Shown: piece by piece, positions 50,789-63,788 of the stretch
Layout of the letters: the number at the start of each line of letters is the position of its first letter
Position numbering within the stretch: position 1 is the stretch's first letter
Assembly (NCBI RefSeq): GCF_030704535.1
Contig: NC_081815.1
Coordinates: 573,001-637,000 of the forward strand
DNA length: 64,000 bases
DNA from: Vitis vinifera
Lineage: Eukaryota > Streptophyta > Magnoliopsida > Vitales > Vitaceae
Direction of reading: 5' to 3'
The notes under the pieces: generated by a model
What the model saw: only the letters and a program-made list of their open reading frames with translations
Told to the model about the DNA's origin: nothing
Databases searched by the model: none
Position numbers and translations under genes: made by a program

Positions 50789-53700
50789 CTGTCTTTCAAT
50801 CATAGAGGGTGATGAGTTTTGAGTAACGTAGGGACCATGTCTTGTGTTTAACCTCTGCCGAATCCATCAAAGAGATATGCATGTCCTGTCACTGTCTTTT
50901 AGATAAGAATACTAAATACAAAGTCGCATTGAAGCTACACGATTTTAGGGCAGTTTAGTGGGCATAATCCCATGAGGACTAGCATTAAAAAATAAAGGGC
51001 ACTTGATTCAAAAGATACCCACACCACCAATTGAGTTTATTCTCTCTTTTTCTTTGCCCCTTTTTTCCCCTTTCCAGTCCATGTGCCAATCCATATACCT
51101 AACATGAATCATTCCATTGGCACTCTAACCGAATATTAAGAAATGGAATCATTCTCTTTGCCTCCAGCCTCCATCCATGCCTTGGATGTGAAGCCCATAC
51201 TCCTCATACAAAAAACAATAATAATAATTCCAAGTGATCGTGTAGATTTTTTAAACCGATTTTTAATAATTTATCAAATGTTTAATTTTTATTTTCAAAT
51301 ATTAGAGAACACAATCAACCACCCATTTCAAAATATGTCACAAAGTATGGAGTAAAGAGATCCCATATTAATCATAAGATTATTTGCGATTGAGTGCCCA
51401 TGGCTTTCCTTAGAAAATCCACTTTATGTGATAGCAAGTTGAATATAAAATCCAAAATACAAATGATCACAATACACAAAAGTGATGAGGGATCTTGTAC
51501 TTGTCATTGATGGTAACATGTGGTGGTGACCAGAAATAGTAGACACCGTCTTTTTATTATTATTATTTTAGTATTATTATTATGTTAGTGGTTGCAAGCA
51601 AAATCTCTCTCTCTGAATTGACAATTTCCACTTTCCACAAGCTACCCTCCTCTGATGCAGAATCACACTATCATCCATTACCTATGACTTGTCTCCTTCA
51701 CTGCGCTTGACTTTTGGGTGCCCTATTACTACATTATCTCCTTCTCATCAAATCTTCAATGTTTCCTATTCTAGCAATATTCATGCCCTATGCCATTGCC
51801 TTGGTCAAAAAATGAATACAATTCTGAATCTCTACTCAACCTTTGCCTTTTCCTTTTCCTTTTCCTTTCCCGACTATGATATCAAAACCCTTTCTTTTCC
51901 CAAATTGTTGAGAACCATCCTAACAAAGAGGTCCAATATCGAAAGTTTTAAAAATAATGCATTTGAATTTGAATTTCGTATTTTGATTTTTTTTTACGTA
52001 ACATTTTATTTGAATATCCTCTTTGTCATTTAAGACATTTTTTTTTCATGAAACTTATTTTATTATCCGATTAAACATTCTTTTCACTATATGACATTTA
52101 AGAACAATTATTGATTAATGATATCACTTGCTCTATCCACGACTAAAAAACATGTTACTATATTGATAGTAGAGTTACGAGACTCACTCGATAGTGACTT
52201 CAACTGATGATTTGATAGTTACTTAACATATCGATCCATGATATAAAAAGGAGAGTCACACGAAATCTTTTAAATAAAATAATTAAAAAAATGTTTTAAA
52301 TTTGGTTGTTAAAAGACTAACCTATCTAAATTACATTTTTTTATGGTCTTAATCATATTTTTTTTGTTTATATCATGATTGCAATTTTAGTATTCGACTT
52401 TATAAACGTGGTGGCAAGGATTAGAAGAAGAATGAATTAATTATTAAATGCAATTTTAATGGTTGGAAAATGGGAAAGAAAGTGTAAATGTAATTAAAAA
52501 AGGGAAAGTCCGTATTCCGTACCGTGGGAGGAAAAAAAAAAAGGCGTTAGAAATGAGGAGTAGTGGGGAATCCAAATGGAAAGGGTGGCTTGTGGCAGTG
52601 GTTTTGATAAACTGAACCCCACATTCTGGTCGGACTTGGAAGGTAGTTGGTCCGACAAAAGCTGTGCCTCTTCACATGGATGGGCCTGTTTGGCAGCCTT
52701 CATTGTCCACCATTTTCCCTAAAGTAAAATTTCATCACCCCTTCATTCATTCCCTTCCTTTTTTTTTCCCCTGATCAAATAATTTTCTTCTCCACCAAAC
52801 ACCGACCAGTTTTGCAGTGATTCCATTTTAGGAAAGGTCTAGGCTGTTTGGAAAGTTTCTTAAAAACGGTTTTCAATTCACCAAAAGAAAATCCAGTTTT
52901 CTAATTCAAAAAATTGTTTCTTAAACTTTTAATAGAAATATTTTCTTTCAGATTTTGAAAATATAAAAAAAAAAAATTTAAAAACTTTTATATTGTTTAC
53001 CGACGCATGATATCTTCAACGAAAATAAATTTAAAAAATTAGTCCCATTTGATAATAATTTTCAACAATAGTTTTAAAAATCAGTTTTTGAAAATTGTCA
53101 TCTATTCTAGTATATTTTACAAAAAAAAAAAAAAAATTTGGTTGAAAATATGAAATATCTTTAATTTATATATAATATTTTATTTTTAATTATTATTTAT
53201 ATTTATATAGTTATTTTATAAAATAATTTTAAGAAAATAATTAAAAAATATCGTATAAAAATACCATGTTTTTCATTTTTAAAAAACATAAAAATTTATA
53301 TTTTTTATTTTTTTATTGTCAAATCTATTTTCTTGTTTTATGATCTAATGTATAGAAAATTGTTTTTGAAAGTATTACCAAATATGATCTTATTTTTCAT
53401 ATTTGATTTTTTAAACATAGTCTTAAGTAAACAAATAAACAAATGATTACATAAACCTAATTTTTGGTGCCATAAATCAAGCTTCAAAATTTATTATTAT
53501 TTGAAAAAAAATAAAAATAAAAAAGGAAAAAGAAAAATCCAAAGCTCAATCCTAATCCCGATCCTAACAAGTTGGTGGCATAGCTGCCAGAGCAGGACCC
53601 AATTCTTGGCAGGACCCAATTCTTTGAACTTTGGAGGTTGCCAAATTATGTCATCACTAGTATTAATAGACAAGTCTTATCCAAGTTGTTGTTTTCATGA

Positions 53701-54667
53701 AAAATTATATCATATGCTACCAAATTTATCAAAAAAATAAACATGCCCATCCAATAATTTGAAAAATGAAACATTTCTAATTTACTTTATGCCTCTTCCA
53801 AAAAAATTACCTGGTCTGTATTAACCTATTTTAAGGTTGGACCATGGTTAGATATAATTATAAAATTATTAACAAATTTAATTATCTTATTCAAATATTC
53901 CTCATAAAGTCAAAAACTTATTTCTAAGTTTAATAAAAGTTTCCACCATGTTTGCCTAATTTTATTAAAAATACTTCATGATTTTATAAATAACTTAATA
54001 TCAAAAAATTATTATTTTGATTTGATGGAAAGATATTTATTATTTAATACATCTTTTATGTTATCATTAATATTTTAAAAAATTGACTTTAACTTTCAAC
54101 CAAAGTTAAAAACAAAAGAATATTTCAACGTTTTTGCATTAAGATTCAATGCTTTACTTTCAAATTTGTTAAAAAATAACATTTTAAATACCATTCCAAC
54201 TCGTTAAAAAACCAACAAACAACTTATTCAGATAAACAAAATAAGTAAAGTACAAAGAAAAATACTTATTATCTAAGTTTAGAGTGATCATAATTTACAA
54301 TTTAGCGTCATAATTACAAATAATCATGTCAATGTATTTTTTAAATTGAAAATCAAAACTTTTAATTATCATGTTTCTATAAATTTTCACTTCAAATTTG
54401 CCGATTCAATGTTGACTCTATCTAAAATTGATCCAGTGTTTAAACGAAAATATGGAAAAGAGTAATATCTTTTATAATTTTATGAAAAGTTTATGCTTTA
54501 AATAAAATTTTTACATTTTAACAAGTTTGATAAGTAAAATATTGAGTTATAAATACGAAGCAATAAAGTATAAAATACGTGAAATTTGGGGGATAAAGTA
54601 TATTGAACCCTTCAAAAAAAATAGAAAACAAGTATAGATATATATTCTGAAGTTGTTTTATTGAATA

Positions 54668-54755
54668 AAATAATATATATAAAATAAAATTTGTGATATT
54701 AAAAAATAATGTGTATAAAATAAAATTTGTGATATTCAAAAACAATATATACCAT
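54668..54755. repeat. Short AT-rich tandem repeat
   Basis: The phrase 'taaaataaaatttgtgatatt' recurs with about a 41-base period, with partial flanking copies. Non-coding simple repeat. Confidence 0.6.
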
Positions 54756-55994
54756 AACATTAAGAATTAGCGTAAATTTTACATCTCATCCAAATTCAAT
54801 TGAATTGTTATTATGAATAAGTTCTAATCACGTCACATAGGAGTTGTTGGTGATTTTTTATAAAAAAAATGTATTATGATAATAAATCTTAAATTTTTAG
54901 CCGTAAATTATAGTAGTCGCATGATCTTCACATCTCCATAATTTTTTACCAATTAATCTATATTTTTTCACTTTTTTAATGATTTTATCTTTAGCAAAGT
55001 TTCCTTTTCATTTTTCACGTGGGTGCTAGACCAATACTTTAAAGATATTTTCATCAATAAAATTTATTACAAAATTTAAGGAACGAGGGGAGAGATGTAA
55101 AAAGCCACATTAAGTGGTGAAATAATGCATGGCTTGAATTTAAAATATTAATACAATGGACCACAGGCACTTCGTAATAAACGTGACTAATGGTTTAATA
55201 GCTTCAAAATGGGTCCAACTAAGTTCCTTTATAATATCGGGACAGTCTTTATTTATCTTTTATTAATCGTCTCGATTTTTCATATTCTAATTTCATTTAA
55301 TTATAACTTAATCTCAAATATTTATACATTTATTTAATGATCAAAATTTCATCATGTGCTTTGAACAATTTAAATCACTAGAACCATATATTGGAATTAA
55401 TATGAAAGCGTTTTCAAAATCCCTTTCTTTTCAATGGTTTGGCCCTCAAGTCTCGGTACTTGAATTTGAATAAAGGTTTTGGTTGGTAAATGACATACTT
55501 GAACTCAAATAAAGGTTTCTTAAATTCAAATCAAGGTTTTGATTTCTAAGTGATATTATTATTATTAATGAACATTCAAATATAATGCTTTTTATATAGT
55601 CATCAACGATGATTAGGCGTTGACACTTTACTGAATCAATGGAACTAATTTTGCAGCCAATCTTTTTTCGTCAAAATTAATAATTTAATATTTGTTTCCT
55701 TCCAGAAAGTAAGCGTATAAAATAGGTTTCCTTGTTTTTCTTTTCTGAAAAATTTGAACCCAAAAAGGCTTTCGAGCGACGACACAAAATTAATATTTAA
55801 ACCTAACTATGGTCAGATGATTATGTTTTGTCCAGAGTTTGATGATCAATAAATGCCACGTCACCCAAAAAGCTAGACGATAGTTTGAGAAAAAAAATGT
55901 TAAAATATGATTTTTAAGAGTTGGAAGTTTTTATTTTATTTTTTTATACACTAATTGTTTTTTTTATAATATTAAAAAGTTGAAGTAATAATAT

Positions 55995-56285
55995 ATTTAG
56001 AAGGTATTTGATAAATCAATTCAATCAATTAATAATTTAATTCAAATATTAATTATATTTTATAAAATAAGTATAAATTAAAATTAAATTTAAAATTGGC
56101 TTAATAACTTTTTAATATTGAATATTTTTTCTTATTTTTCTCTTGTAATTTTATTACTAATAAGAATAAGTATTTTAATTTAAGAGTTTAAAAAGATTTA
56201 AGTTTATTTAATTTAAAAAATCTTAATTCTTAAAAAATAAGAATTAAATAATAAATTTAAAAATTAAGTAATAAGTTTCACAGCA
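55995..56285. mobile_element. AT-rich MITE-like element related to 34560-35105
   Basis: Opens with 'ggtatttgataaatcaattca'-like sequence (in parts) and 'ttaataatttaattc', closes with 'aaattaagtaataagtt'. The ends echo the other element, in opposite orientation. No open frame. Boundaries are approximate. Confidence 0.3.
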
Positions 56286-56859
56286 TCCTGGAAAGGAAAA
56301 AAAAACGTAGCCGTCAATTAGCCTCATTGCTAAGAAAAGATCAGATGAGTCGTCGGAGTAAAAATGAATCGAGTACTCAGAGAGGCTGTAAGCCATTTAA
56401 ATTCACAGCCAGTAGCCGTAGTGCTTTCCCTTGCCAAAGGTGTGGAGCGTCGGATTATCCTAAAACTCGCGCACGCCGATCGAAGGGTGAGGTTATGAAG
56501 AGAGGACGTACTCCTGAGGTGGACCCCAACATCATTTTGCATGTGGCAAAACGAAATGTGAATTTGGGAGGAATCTGAGATGAATTTGGGAGGAATTTAT
56601 TTATAATGTCCGGGAAGAGCGAAGCACGCTTTTTTTCTTACATGATTATTTTAACTCGCTCCAGTCTATTTTATGTCGGCTTGTACCATAAAAAGCTGTC
56701 TTGCTTTCTTCGGCGTCAGATTTCCCGGCGACCCCTCCCTTGATCTCGACGGTTTCTCAGCTCCTCGATCATAATTTCACTCGCTCTCCGTAAAGTCATC
56801 GCCGGAGATTCGTTGTCGCCGGAGTTGTGGTCGGAGTTTTGTCTGAGTGATTTGATTTT

Positions 56860-57220
56860 CTTGTGAGCTCGGAGGTGAAAACGGTGATCTTAGAGAGTTT
56901 CGGACATCTTGAATTCACTTCTGTATGTTGTTCCGATAAGCTCAGTCGTAGGTTTGAATTTTTGGTTTTTTTTTTGGAGGAAAGTTGTTGCGTTTGGTTG
57001 CTTTGGTCAATGGTGAGAGGCGGAATCAGTGTTTGGTGTTTGTACGAAGATGAGGAATTGAGAGAAAGTTAGGGTTTGATGGTTGGAATCAATGTGAATT
57101 GCGTGCGATGCTGCAGCTGATGGTGAATGATGGTTTAGTGGTGGAAAACTAGGCCGAAGAGGAACGCCGAGTGGTGATTGAATTGAATTTGCTCAGAGGA
57201 ATATTTTGGTATCTGTAAGC
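56860..57220 (+). promoter_or_regulatory. ARF 5' leader with multiple uORFs
   Basis: Upstream ATG frames that stop before the main ATG lie at 56925-56939 (4 codons), 57010-57072 (20 codons), 57079-57120 (13 codons) and 57108-57152 (14 codons), plus two even shorter ones. Several overlap. The last one ends 68 bases before the ARF start at 57221, a distance that allows reinitiation. Multiple uORFs are a known trait of several Arabidopsis ARF leaders, where they make translation depend on eIF3h and RPL24. The transcription start is not known here, so how many are in the mRNA is inferred. Confidence 0.55.
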
Positions 57221-60200
57221 ATGAAAGCTCCACCAAATGGGTTTCTGGCAGGTTCTGGTGAAGGTGTGGTGGTTTTAAAGCCTTTTTACTGGTTCAATTT
57301 CATTTCATTTCCTTTTTCGTGTTTCTTAATTAAGTTTCCTGAATTGAGTCAGCTTATGTGTTTATTAGCTTTTAAATGTTGATCATTTATGGAATTATGA
57401 GCCATTCTAGATTTATGTGGTGGAATTTGTTTTTCGTACTCCTTTTCTCCTGGGTTTGGTTTTCGAAAGCAATGAGAGAAGAAAATTCTGAAGAACTTTT
57501 TCCTTTCCTTTTCACCTCAGATGAGCTTTCAAGTAGCTGCTAAGGGTTTTTTTCTTTTCTTTTTTTGGGTGCTTTAAACATTTATATAGAATTTATCATA
57601 TAAATTCTAGGCTGTAGTAAACTCTCAACTCCCAAAATGGTTCAATAGATGTATAGGTAAACGTAAAACGATGCTCTCTCCTAATGAACTAAATGAAATG
57701 CTTGTGTGACATACGCAGCCCGGTAATGTGTAATGCATGTATATCACAGGTATTATTTTTTTAAACCTGGATCTTTATGTAATTCTATTTGTAATGTTTT
57801 TACTAAATTATAGTTCATAAAGGGGGCGAAAACATGTTATTAATTACCATTGTTATTGTTACTTTAAATTTTAAAACAGATCCAGATTTGTCCTAATGCT
57901 GAATGTACTATTTAATTCAAGCATACCAACTACCTGGTGTTTCAAGTTTTCTGTTTATTCACCCTAAAGTAATAAGGTTCTGCCATAGGTTTCAAAAGCA
58001 TCATATTAACTTTTAGCTAAGTTATTAAAAATATTGGACCTAACTTCTTTGGAATTTTGGCATTTGGCTAATTATCTTAACCTCCAGCTAAATTTGTAAA
58101 AATATCAAAACTGCCCTTTCTTTTGGAATTTTATTTTTTACCCAAAACCTTCCCATATGAACTTAAATCCCCATTTCCTTTGGGTAGCTTCTTTGAATCA
58201 CCAAAACTGCAAACTCATGTGCTGATGGCAGTGAAGTATGGTTGTTGAATATACAAGATTCCTTGGTTTGATCTTCACATTTTCTCCCAACTTTAGTTTA
58301 TTTGCCAGTGCTAATTCTAAAGTCAGATTGTTGTTTGAGTGATAATCTTTTTTTTTTCCCAATATTAACTTTACTTTCCAGTGTGGAAGAATGTGGAATT
58401 CTTGGTGGTGGTTGCTGTTTGAATTTTATGCAGACAATTGTTATTAATAAAGAGAATTGATCTACTAAATCGAATGCCTTAAATTGATAAATTACTCAAA
58501 CTTTATGCCCTTAGCCAGAACTGAACCTGAACTTGACTGCTGTCTTTGCGTTTTCTCACCTTGTCATCGACTGGAAAATTGTCATTGCTATGGTTTTCTT
58601 GTTATATACTCTCTATGATTTAACAGGAACAAAAGCTCCTGGAAGTGCTTTTCTCTGACCTGGCTATTGTTATATTTGTTCTTGATTTGTCTCATCCTAG
58701 TAAGGCAAAGAACTTGTTCTGTGAGAGCCTAGTGTGCTATTGTTATACTTGTTCTTGATTTGTCTCATCCTAGCAAGTCAAAGAACGTGTTCAGTGGGAG
58801 CCTAGTGCCCCAAAGCTAACCTTAAGGCATGGTAATGGTGTTTGCAAAAAAGTGATTGTACAACACCTCTGAACCTCAACAAGAAAGATGGCTAGTTTAC
58901 TCCTGCCATGGGTGAAGTGCACAGAAAAGGATCTTGGAGTTTTGCTAATTAAAAGGAGTTCTATTGATAGTAGAATTGGTTCTTGACATCTTTATTCTTC
59001 CTTCACATTTGAGGTTTTGTTTGATTGTTGAAACTTGTTCTATTTGTTTTGAGAACAGGAGAAAGGAAGAGTATTAATTCTGAGTTGTGGCATGCTTGTG
59101 CGGGGCCCCTGGTTTCATTGCCTCCAGTTGGAAGTCTCGTGGTGTACTTCCCTCAAGGTCACAGTGAGCAAGTATGTTGGTTTCTCCTTATCTCTGAAAG
59201 TGTATCAAACTGTGAATTCAGGTTTCTGATTGAAGTTAACAACTCAATTCTCAGGTTGCTGCATCGATGCAAAAGGAGACTGAATGCGTACCAAGTTATC
59301 CTAATCTTCCTTCCAAGTTGATTTGCATGCTTCATAATGTCACATTACATGTATGAGAGCCTTCCAATTTCCAGTTTTGTAGTAATGAGTTCTTAACAGA
59401 GTGCTTTATGTGTTTGATAGAAGAATGATTGCATCGATATTGATTTGAAAAAGGAGATCAATTGCATACCAAGTTATCTTGATCTTCCTTCCTAGTTGAT
59501 TTTCATGCTTCATAATGTCATGTTACATGTATCAGAGCCTTCCAACCTGCAGTTTTGTAGTCATGAACTCTTTACAAATGGGGTGCTCCATGTGTTTGAT
59601 TGAACGATTAGATCTATATTGATATATTGCATGCATGGTGATCTCTTTAATAATGATATTAGTTGGACAATCCTAATATTTATCTCCTTCTCTTTTACAC
59701 CATCAAGTCTTTTTACAAATTCATCAGGGCAGTTTAACGAATGAGTTTTGGTTTGGGTTGACTCACCCATGGTTTTGTTAGAAATTTTCAATCTGTATTG
59801 CGAGACTCATACAGTATAGGTGCAATCCCATAATTTTAATAGTCAAGAATGGGGAAACAACCCCCTTTATGATTCTTTGAAATTTATGTATGTAATCGAT
59901 ATTATGAATCAGGCTGATGCAGAAACTGATGAAGTTTATGCGCAGATGACCCTTCAGCCTGTAAGCAAAGTAGGTCAGCTGCTCTGTTTTAACTTAATTA
60001 AATACATATCCATCATTTTTCCGCAATGTAATCATGTATAGATATTTATATGGAAGTGCATGCACAATAACCATCTTACAGTATGACAAGGAGGCATTGC
60101 TGGCATCTGATCTTGGCCTCAAGCAAAGCAGGCAACCAGTTGAGTTTTTCTGTAAAACTCTCACAGCTAGTGACACAAGCACCCATGGTGGATTTTCTGT

Positions 60201-63200
60201 ACCTCGTAGAGCAGCTGAGAAGATCTTTCCACCTCTTGTGCGTAAATATATTAAAATTTTGATTTGTGCTTTAAATTTGAGCACTATTTTGCACATTTAG
60301 CATCTACTTATTATATTGCTGACCCAAAAGGTGTTTGTTAGGATTTCTCGATGCAACCCCCTGCTCAGGAGATTGTGGCCAGAGATTTACATGATAATAC
60401 ATGGACATTCAGACATATTTATCGAGGTATTGCCCCTTTTTCAAATCCCTTCTCCTCTTGTCTTCTTATTAGGCTTTACTCTGTTAGGCTCAAATGATGC
60501 TTTGTTAAGCTTTTTCTTCTGCTTTTAACTATGAGTTTACTTCTAAAATGCTACTTTAATCCCATCTTGTTATTTACTACTACTTCTCCAGGTGGTCTCT
60601 TATCTGTTTATGATTATTCAAGGATAAACATAATTCACGCATTTTTGTTTGGTGTTAAGTGCTGCTTTATTTTATGTTATCTTTCCTCATTAAATCTAAC
60701 AGTTGGTTGGATTATGAGGTGTATTGTTCTGTCTATTTGTCAAAAGTGTACCAGATCAAACTCCTATTAGGAATGGCCACTGATTCATGATTTGATAATG
60801 TTAATTTTTTTTTATGCTTAACATAAATGAGAAACATTCTGAAAAGGTAAAGAGATAGACTTCTGTGAAATACTAGAAAATGATAAGGCCATTTCATTCC
60901 AAGTTCAACTTCATCTACATCTGAGTTGCTAGTCATCTGTATTCCAATATCTTATTCCTGAATTTGATGTTAGTAAGGAAACCATCACTTCTAGGGTCCG
61001 GAGAGTTGCTGTGTTTGCCTACAATTCAATGATTTTATCTGCTTTACCAGAAACAACTAGAACTATGCATTAAACTTGCATGTTGCCTTAATTTCAGGGC
61101 AACCAAAAAGGCACCTGCTGACTACAGGTTGGAGTGTCTTTGTTAGCACAAAAAGATTGTTCGCTGGTGATTCTGTCCTTTTTATAAGGTATATGCAAGA
61201 TTTGAGGGGAAAAATTCCTCCAATTGGATGTTCATCCTTCCTCTCAAAATGCTGATAAAATCTTGTTGGATGTAGAGATGAAAAATCACAGCTTCTCTTG
61301 GGTATAAGGCGTGCTAATAGGCAGCAGCCAGCTCTGTCTTCATCAGTCATATCCTGTGATAGCATGCATATAGGAATTCTAGCTGCTGCTGCTCATGCTG
61401 CTGCAAATAACAGTCCATTTACTATATTTTATAATCCAAGGTACTACTTTAAAGATGCTTTTCATTCATCTAACATGATCAAAATTATGAAGATGTTTAT
61501 GGCATGCTCTGACAAAATTCATTGATTTTATTAGGGCTAGCCCTTCTGAGTTTGTGATTCCCTTAGCCAAATATAACAAAGCAATGTATACCCAAGTTTC
61601 ACTTGGCATGCGATTTAGAATGATGTTTGAAACTGAGGAGTCAGGGGTACGCAGATACATGGGTACCATCACTGGCATCAGTGAACTTGATGCTGCGCGA
61701 TGGAAAAATTCACAATGGCGCAACCTTCAGGTATTTTTGTGTCAATTATGAGCTTATGTGAATGAAGATTGATTTTTGAAACTTCATTGTTGATAATGCA
61801 TATTTCTCGTATTTTTCTTTCCAAAGAATTCTTGGCAATGTATATGATGTAACCAGTACATGTACTTACAAGAAAAGTACGTATCAGTGTGATGAACCTT
61901 TTAGAATCTGTGTGTAGCCTCTAAACACGTGAGTTTCATAATTCAATTTGTATGTCTTGTGTGAATTGGAAATCTATCAAGCTTTTTTGATACACATTTT
62001 AACCATGTGGATTTGATGATAATCTGGTTTTTTAATCTCTGGTTAGATCTTAGTAATTATTTCCACTTGTTTCTGGTTGAGATGTCTGATTTTTAATAGC
62101 TTAACGGGAGTTCATTTTGGTTCTACATTCCTTGATCACTTCTTTCTGGAATCAAATATCTTGCTTTGGTTCTAAAATAGTTCTTATTGATGCATGTCCA
62201 CGTAAATGCGCTATTGAGTTCTTATCTTTTGCCAATCCTGCTTATTGAAATTTGTATTCTTGACAGGTTGGCTGGGATGAATCAACAGCTGGCGAACGGC
62301 CAAGCCGAGTTTCAATTTGGGAAATTGAACCTGTTGTAACTCCTTTCTATTTATGTCCTCCTCCATTTTTCAGACCCAAATTTCCCAAACAACCAGGATT
62401 TCCAGGTAAACCAAAATTTGCTACCAAGCAATCTTCTATAGTATGCCTGAAATATAGAAAATTTTAAGCTTTGATGTCATCCAGTTTGCTTTGATTTCCT
62501 TGAGATTTTGTTATTCTTAAGCTGGATGTAGTGTTTCCACTAAATATATCTATTGGATATCTGCTACAGAAAGAACTGTCAGATAATTAATTTTTTTTGT
62601 CTACAAGTACATCTAAGTGGTGTAATTCATACCCAATTGCCTGATTTCCTGGCTTAGTTAAAACTTATTTAGTTGTTTTTTGGTCTAAAGTAACAGACAA
62701 TAACGAATCTTGACTTGAATGTTAGTTGCTGTATGAAGGGCTTCTCAAGAAATGTTGTGCACTTGTCTGGTAAATTTAAATAGATTGGTTATATATTGTA
62801 AAGTTTGTTATAAGCATATTGGATACTTCTGATTGAAGTTAAAACTGATAAATGCAATGGGTAGTTAGAATTCAACACTGTAATGTCTTTTCTGCAATTG
62901 AAAGTTAGTTAACACCAGAAATTTGGAAACTCATGAGTTTTTTCCTTTATATTTCTTCTATGCCAAAAATGACCCTTGAAATCTTTGCCTAAATTAGGGT
63001 TTGATTTTTTATATTGGTTGATGGGAACCAGATGTCACATCTGCTGATGTTCAATATTCCTCACTCATATTTGAACTTGAGTTCATTTTTTCTAAATGTT
63101 CATTTTTTTATTTATCAGAAACACACCAGATCTTTTCTATTAAATAAAAAATCAAGAAGCTCAAGACATCCTTCTACAATATACAAACCTATCCAAACAT

Positions 63201-63756
63201 CATATTTTTCACCATATTTTATTTTAGTTACTTGCAGACCACATTCTTCTTTTGGAGTCAGGAGTTTCGCTGAAAAACCAGATAAAACTATGGAAAGTTA
63301 CAGCTATAAATGCATAGAAAGTAATTGTTTACATAATTGACACAGAAATTTTCACTAAGAAAGTTTGAATTTCTTCTCATTCCATATTTTTTCTTACCAA
63401 ATTTCTTGGTTTGTTCTTGCAGATGATGAGTCTGATATAGAGAGTGCTTTCAAGAGAGGCATGCCCTGGCTTGGGGATGACTTTGGCATGAAGGATGCCC
63501 CGAGCTCAATCTTCCCAGGCTTGAATCTAGTCCAGTGGATGAGCATGCAACAGAATAATCAATTTCCAGCTTCTCAGTCAGGACTATTCCCTCCCATGGT
63601 TTCTTCAACTGTCCTGCACAGTAACCTTAGCACTGATGATCCGTCCAAATTGTTGAGTTTTCAAGCTCCTGCGTTGTCTGCACCAAGTCTCCAGTTCAAT
63701 AAAGTAAATCAACAAAATCAAGTTAGCCAATTCCAGCAGCCATCTTTGGCATGGCC

Positions 63757-63788
<32 letters not shown>

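Larger units (their letters stand above)
47170..56300. other. 3' flank of RH17 and long intergenic region
   Basis: The first ~500 bases are probably RH17 3' UTR. A GC-richer promoter-like patch at about 47780-48100 has no gene after it. The rest is AT-rich with no supported coding region. It contains a 79-base tandem duplication (50630-50788), a TTTTCC minisatellite near 51846-51880, TTA/TAT microsatellites near 51554-51581, and a short tandem repeat near 54668-54755. Confidence 0.55.

Noticed and set aside
56345..56578. 77-codon ATG frame upstream of the ARF gene
   Set aside because: Basic composition and one CxxC, but no recognisable domain, an equally long frame on the opposite strand, and a position in the presumed ARF promoter region. 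Chance openness of a locally GC-richer stretch is the simpler reading.
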